A DNA stretch of 48,970 nt from Polynucleobacter sp. (GTDB taxonomy: Bacteria; Pseudomonadota; Gammaproteobacteria; Burkholderiales; Burkholderiaceae), in NCBI GenBank assembly GCA_023254115.1, contig JALQYK010000048.1, positions 1 through 48,970 of the forward strand. Reading direction: 5' to 3'. The translations under genes were made by a program, and so were the position numbers. Position 1 is the first letter of the stretch. Each line of letters begins with the position of its first letter. Below, piece after piece: positions 46,873 through 48,970 of the stretch. The notes under the pieces were generated by a model. It made no database searches, had not been told where the DNA came from, and was given only the letters and a program-made list of their open reading frames with translations.

Positions 46873-47499
46873 TTATAAAGAAACCTTGGGGTTCAGGCTG
46901 TAAATGCCAGTAATACTTGCTTGATCTAGGATGTGTGACTTCATAGCGTTAAGAGCATCAGACCCTGTAAATGCACCAGTAAGTGGAAGTGATGCGACAT
47001 TAAGGGCGTAGACAGTAAATACGTAATGATGTTTGATTTCATCATTCCACGGTGGGCATGGACCATCATAGCCAAAATAATTGCCACCCATGTCGGCATC
47101 CCCTTTAAACCAAGCGGTGTAATCATTGATGCCTGCTAAGCCAACGGGGCTTGCGCTTGCAGCTTTGCCTTTGGGGGTAATGGAGGTGCTGTGTGCGCCA
47201 GCTTCAATGCTTTGAATATTGGCAGGGATATTAACTAGTACCCAGTGATAAAAATCAACACGTGCTAATGATGCAGGCACAACTTTGCCTTCTTGATTGA
47301 CCTTATCACCTTCACTTGGAACATCGGGGTCATGGCAAATGACAGCAAACGATAGAGTCTCTTTAGGAAAGTCAGACCAAGCAAGATGGGGGTTCTTATT
47401 GCTGGATAAAGTGAGGTGATTGGTAGGGTCTTGAATCGCAAAGGCGAATTCACCTGGAATAACGGTTTGATGCTCAAAACTTTGGCTGATTACTTTCAT
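46873..47499 (-). CDS. YbhB/YbcL (PEBP-like) protein
   Basis: The 208-residue protein is of the phosphatidylethanolamine-binding-protein/Raf-kinase-inhibitor-like family, with [15 protein letters not shown] and [10 protein letters not shown] and the [24 protein letters not shown] pattern, shown in parts. No signal peptide is present. GGAGA lies about 8 bases before the ATG. The bacterial function is unknown. The insertion [15 protein letters not shown] is characteristic of the larger members. Confidence 0.9.
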   Translation of the reverse strand: MKVISQSFEHQTVIPGEFAFAIQDPTNHLTLSSNKNPHLAWSDFPKETLSFAVICHDPDVPSEGDKVNQEGKVVPASLARVDFYHWVLVNIPANIQSIEAGAHSTSITPKGKAASASPVGLAGINDYTAWFKGDADMGGNYFGYDGPCPPWNDEIKHHYVFTVYALNVASLPLTGAFTGSDALNAMKSHILDQASITGIYSLNPKVSL

Positions 47500-47540
47500 C
47501 GAAAAAGTCTCCTGCTAGTTCAATTGAGTTGAATTTAGAT

Positions 47541-47867
47541 TCAGATTTTCATCTTACTGGCTTTTTTTGCACTCACGATGCCAATTAAAGCCTGTTTGAT
47601 TGCATTCACTTCATCTTCAGATAGTGCACCCATGATTTTGCCCAAGTATTGAATATGGCGTCGGATACCGCCATGACTGCGTACGTTGGCAGTTTCTTGT
47701 AATGCCTCTAGAAGATTGTCTGGAAGCGGCATTTGTTTCCATTTATCTGGTGTCATCTTGCTGATTTCTTCAGCAAGATTTTGCCTGGCCTCTAAGCGGC
47801 GCTTAATCTCCGATTTACTCGGTTTTTCGTAGATTTGATCTTCGTCTAGGTCGTGTGATTGCTTCAT
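47541..47867 (-). CDS. YjgA/DarP family ribosome-associated protein, short form
   Basis: The protein has the start of YjgA (DUF615): KPSKSEIKRRLEARQNLAEE, PLPDNLLEALQETANV and RRHIQYLGKIMGAL. YjgA helps late assembly of the 50S subunit. I prefer ATG 47867 (108 residues) to an upstream ATG at 47915. The usual length is near 170-180, and the C-terminal third is missing: the frame stops after IKQALIGIVSAKKASKMKI. The next gene starts just beyond, so no remnant fits in the gap. It may be a shortened gene or decayed copy. Confidence 0.8.
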   Translation of the reverse strand: MKQSHDLDEDQIYEKPSKSEIKRRLEARQNLAEEISKMTPDKWKQMPLPDNLLEALQETANVRSHGGIRRHIQYLGKIMGALSEDEVNAIKQALIGIVSAKKASKMKI

Positions 47868-47921
47868 AATGTCATTTTCGCAGACTATTGCGTTTTGACG
47901 CAGAAAAGTAAACAACTATTC

Positions 47922-48482
47922 ATGGCTATTAAAGCAACAATATTTAAAGTAAATCTGTCTGTGGCTGATATTGACCATAATTATTATGCAGATCATGCGC
48001 TCACGCTCGCAAGGCATCCGAGTGAAACAGATGAACGTATGATGATGCGTTTATTGGCGTTATCTTTTAATGCGCATCAATTAAATGATCTTTGTAATGG
48101 CGATGGCCAGTTAGTGTTTGGTGCCGGGTTATCTGACCCTGATGAGCCAGATGTTTGGTTAAAAGACTTTACAGGACAAACCAGATTATGGATTGAAGTG
48201 GGGCAGCCTGAAGAAAAGCCTTTAAGTCGCGCCTGCTCAAAATCAGAGAAGGTGGTTGTATATGCCTACCATCATGCGGCAGAAGTATGGTGGAAGGGTA
48301 TTGAAAATAAGCTCACGCGCATGGATAAGTTATCGGTCTATCGTGTGTCCTCTGATCTTTCTCAAGAATTAGCCACTTGGGCACAGCGCACCATGCAAAT
48401 TCAAGCAACCATTCAGGATGGTCATCTGATGTTGAGTAATGGCCAGGGAACCATTGAAGTTACCTGTGAGCGCTGGAAGTAA
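47922..48482 (+). CDS. YaeQ family protein
   Basis: The 186-residue protein starts MAIKATIFKVNLSVADIDHNYYADHALTLARHPSE (shown in parts: MAIKATIFKVNLSVAD, YADHALTLARHPSETDERM) and contains SDPDEPDVWLKD and WIEVGQPEEK, as in YaeQ. The fold is of the PD-(D/E)XK nuclease type, but the function is not settled. ATG 47922 is preferred to an upstream TTG at 47859, which would overlap the divergent yjgA start. Confidence 0.93.
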   Translation: MAIKATIFKVNLSVADIDHNYYADHALTLARHPSETDERMMMRLLALSFNAHQLNDLCNGDGQLVFGAGLSDPDEPDVWLKDFTGQTRLWIEVGQPEEKPLSRACSKSEKVVVYAYHHAAEVWWKGIENKLTRMDKLSVYRVSSDLSQELATWAQRTMQIQATIQDGHLMLSNGQGTIEVTCERWK

Positions 48483-48524
48483 ACTCTTTAAGAATCAATA
48501 CATCAGCGCTATACTTCATTCATT

Positions 48525-48970
48525 ATGAAAAAAATCATCGTCCTCAACGGTCCCAACCTCAACCTGCTAGGCACAAGAGAGCCTGAGAAATATGGCTCCG
48601 CGACTTTGGCTGATGTTGAAGCTTTATGTACAGATGCCGCTAAGCGTTTGGGATTTGATGTGGAGTTTTTGCAAAGCAATCATGAGGGCCCGTTGATCGA
48701 TAAGATTCAAGAGGCTGGTTTAGCTTATAAGGCTGGTAAGGTGCAAGGCGTTGTATTTAATCCAGGTGCCTACACGCACACGTCAGTGGCTTTGCATGAT
48801 GCCATTGCAGCGGTTAATGGCTTGCCTGTGATTGAGGTACATATTTCAAATGTACATGCCCGTGAAGCATTTAGACACCATTCTTATATTTCACCGGTTG
48901 CTGCTGGCATTGTGGTGGGCTTTGGTGTTCAAGGTTACGTTCTTGCCATAGAAGGCTTGGCACAAAAATC
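48525..48970 (+). CDS. aroQ: Type II 3-dehydroquinate dehydratase AroQ, partial
   Basis: AroQ dehydrates 3-dehydroquinate in the shikimate pathway. The 148 residues seen start [20 protein letters not shown], with the catalytic Tyr in [22 protein letters not shown], and the His-bearing [18 protein letters not shown]. The gene runs off the right edge, just short of the usual end, so only a few residues are lost. accB and accC often follow in proteobacteria. Confidence 0.96.
   Translation, partial: MKKIIVLNGPNLNLLGTREPEKYGSATLADVEALCTDAAKRLGFDVEFLQSNHEGPLIDKIQEAGLAYKAGKVQGVVFNPGAYTHTSVALHDAIAAVNGLPVIEVHISNVHAREAFRHHSYISPVAAGIVVGFGVQGYVLAIEGLAQK

Noticed and set aside
1..48970. Mobile elements, CRISPR arrays and tRNA genes
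   Set aside because: I looked for repeated spacers, transposase motifs, phage genes and tRNA-like cloverleaf sequences, and saw none; intergenic spaces are short.

Overview
The window looks like a chromosomal segment of a betaproteobacterium of the family Burkholderiaceae, most like Polynucleobacter. I infer this from gene order and protein sequence; no search was run. The order leuC - entericidin - leuD - leuB - asd - fimV - truA - trpF - trpB - trpA - accD - folC - dedD - cvpA - purF - metZ is a familiar betaproteobacterial run. By eye the DNA is moderately AT-rich, genes are tightly packed, and GTG and TTG starts are fairly common. Both edges cut genes: leuC at the left and aroQ at the right.

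Positions 1-15054 form one dense + strand run for leucine, threonine/lysine/methionine, tryptophan, fatty acid, folate and purine synthesis, plus cell-envelope genes (an entericidin-like lipoprotein, FimV, DedD, CvpA). It ends at a perfect 13-bp hairpin shared with a converging gene.

Positions 15097-27705 are a sulfur-oxidation region. On the minus strand lie a Tat-exported metallo-beta-lactamase-fold protein and a modB-modC molybdate transporter pair with no modA. Divergent to these is soxC-soxD-soxY-soxZ-soxA-soxX-soxB, a full periplasmic thiosulfate-oxidising multienzyme set. It contains an internal terminator-like hairpin after soxZ and another after soxX. Behind soxB follow a CbiM-like membrane protein, a YeeE/YedE thiosulfate-type transporter fused to a rhodanese-like DUF442 domain, and a TauE/SafE exporter. 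The genes can be read as one system: uptake of molybdenum for SoxC, possibly of another metal, import of thiosulfate, oxidation in the periplasm, cytoplasmic sulfane-sulfur handling, and export of sulfite or sulfonates.

Positions 27759-32940 hold a pterin dehydratase, a DUF2244 protein, an RND efflux pair and a thioesterase. AcnB (33314-35899) stands alone behind a promoter with a striking palindrome and is closed by a strong terminator. Positions 35958-48970 are a mixed housekeeping and hypothetical region: isochorismatase-like, DUF3149, RsuA, an FMN-dependent alpha-hydroxy-acid oxidase, an SDR, gamma-carbonic anhydrase, CidA/LrgB, amidase, DUF167, an overlapping pair of tiny membrane ORFs, YgiQ, a PEBP-like protein, a short YjgA, YaeQ and AroQ.

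I saw no tRNA, rRNA, CRISPR, transposase or phage gene. The most interesting items are the transporter-DUF442 fusion with an internal ribosome-binding site and start codon, the metal-related genes flanking the sox cluster, the overlapping tiny membrane ORFs beside a 31-bp dyad, and the shortened YjgA.
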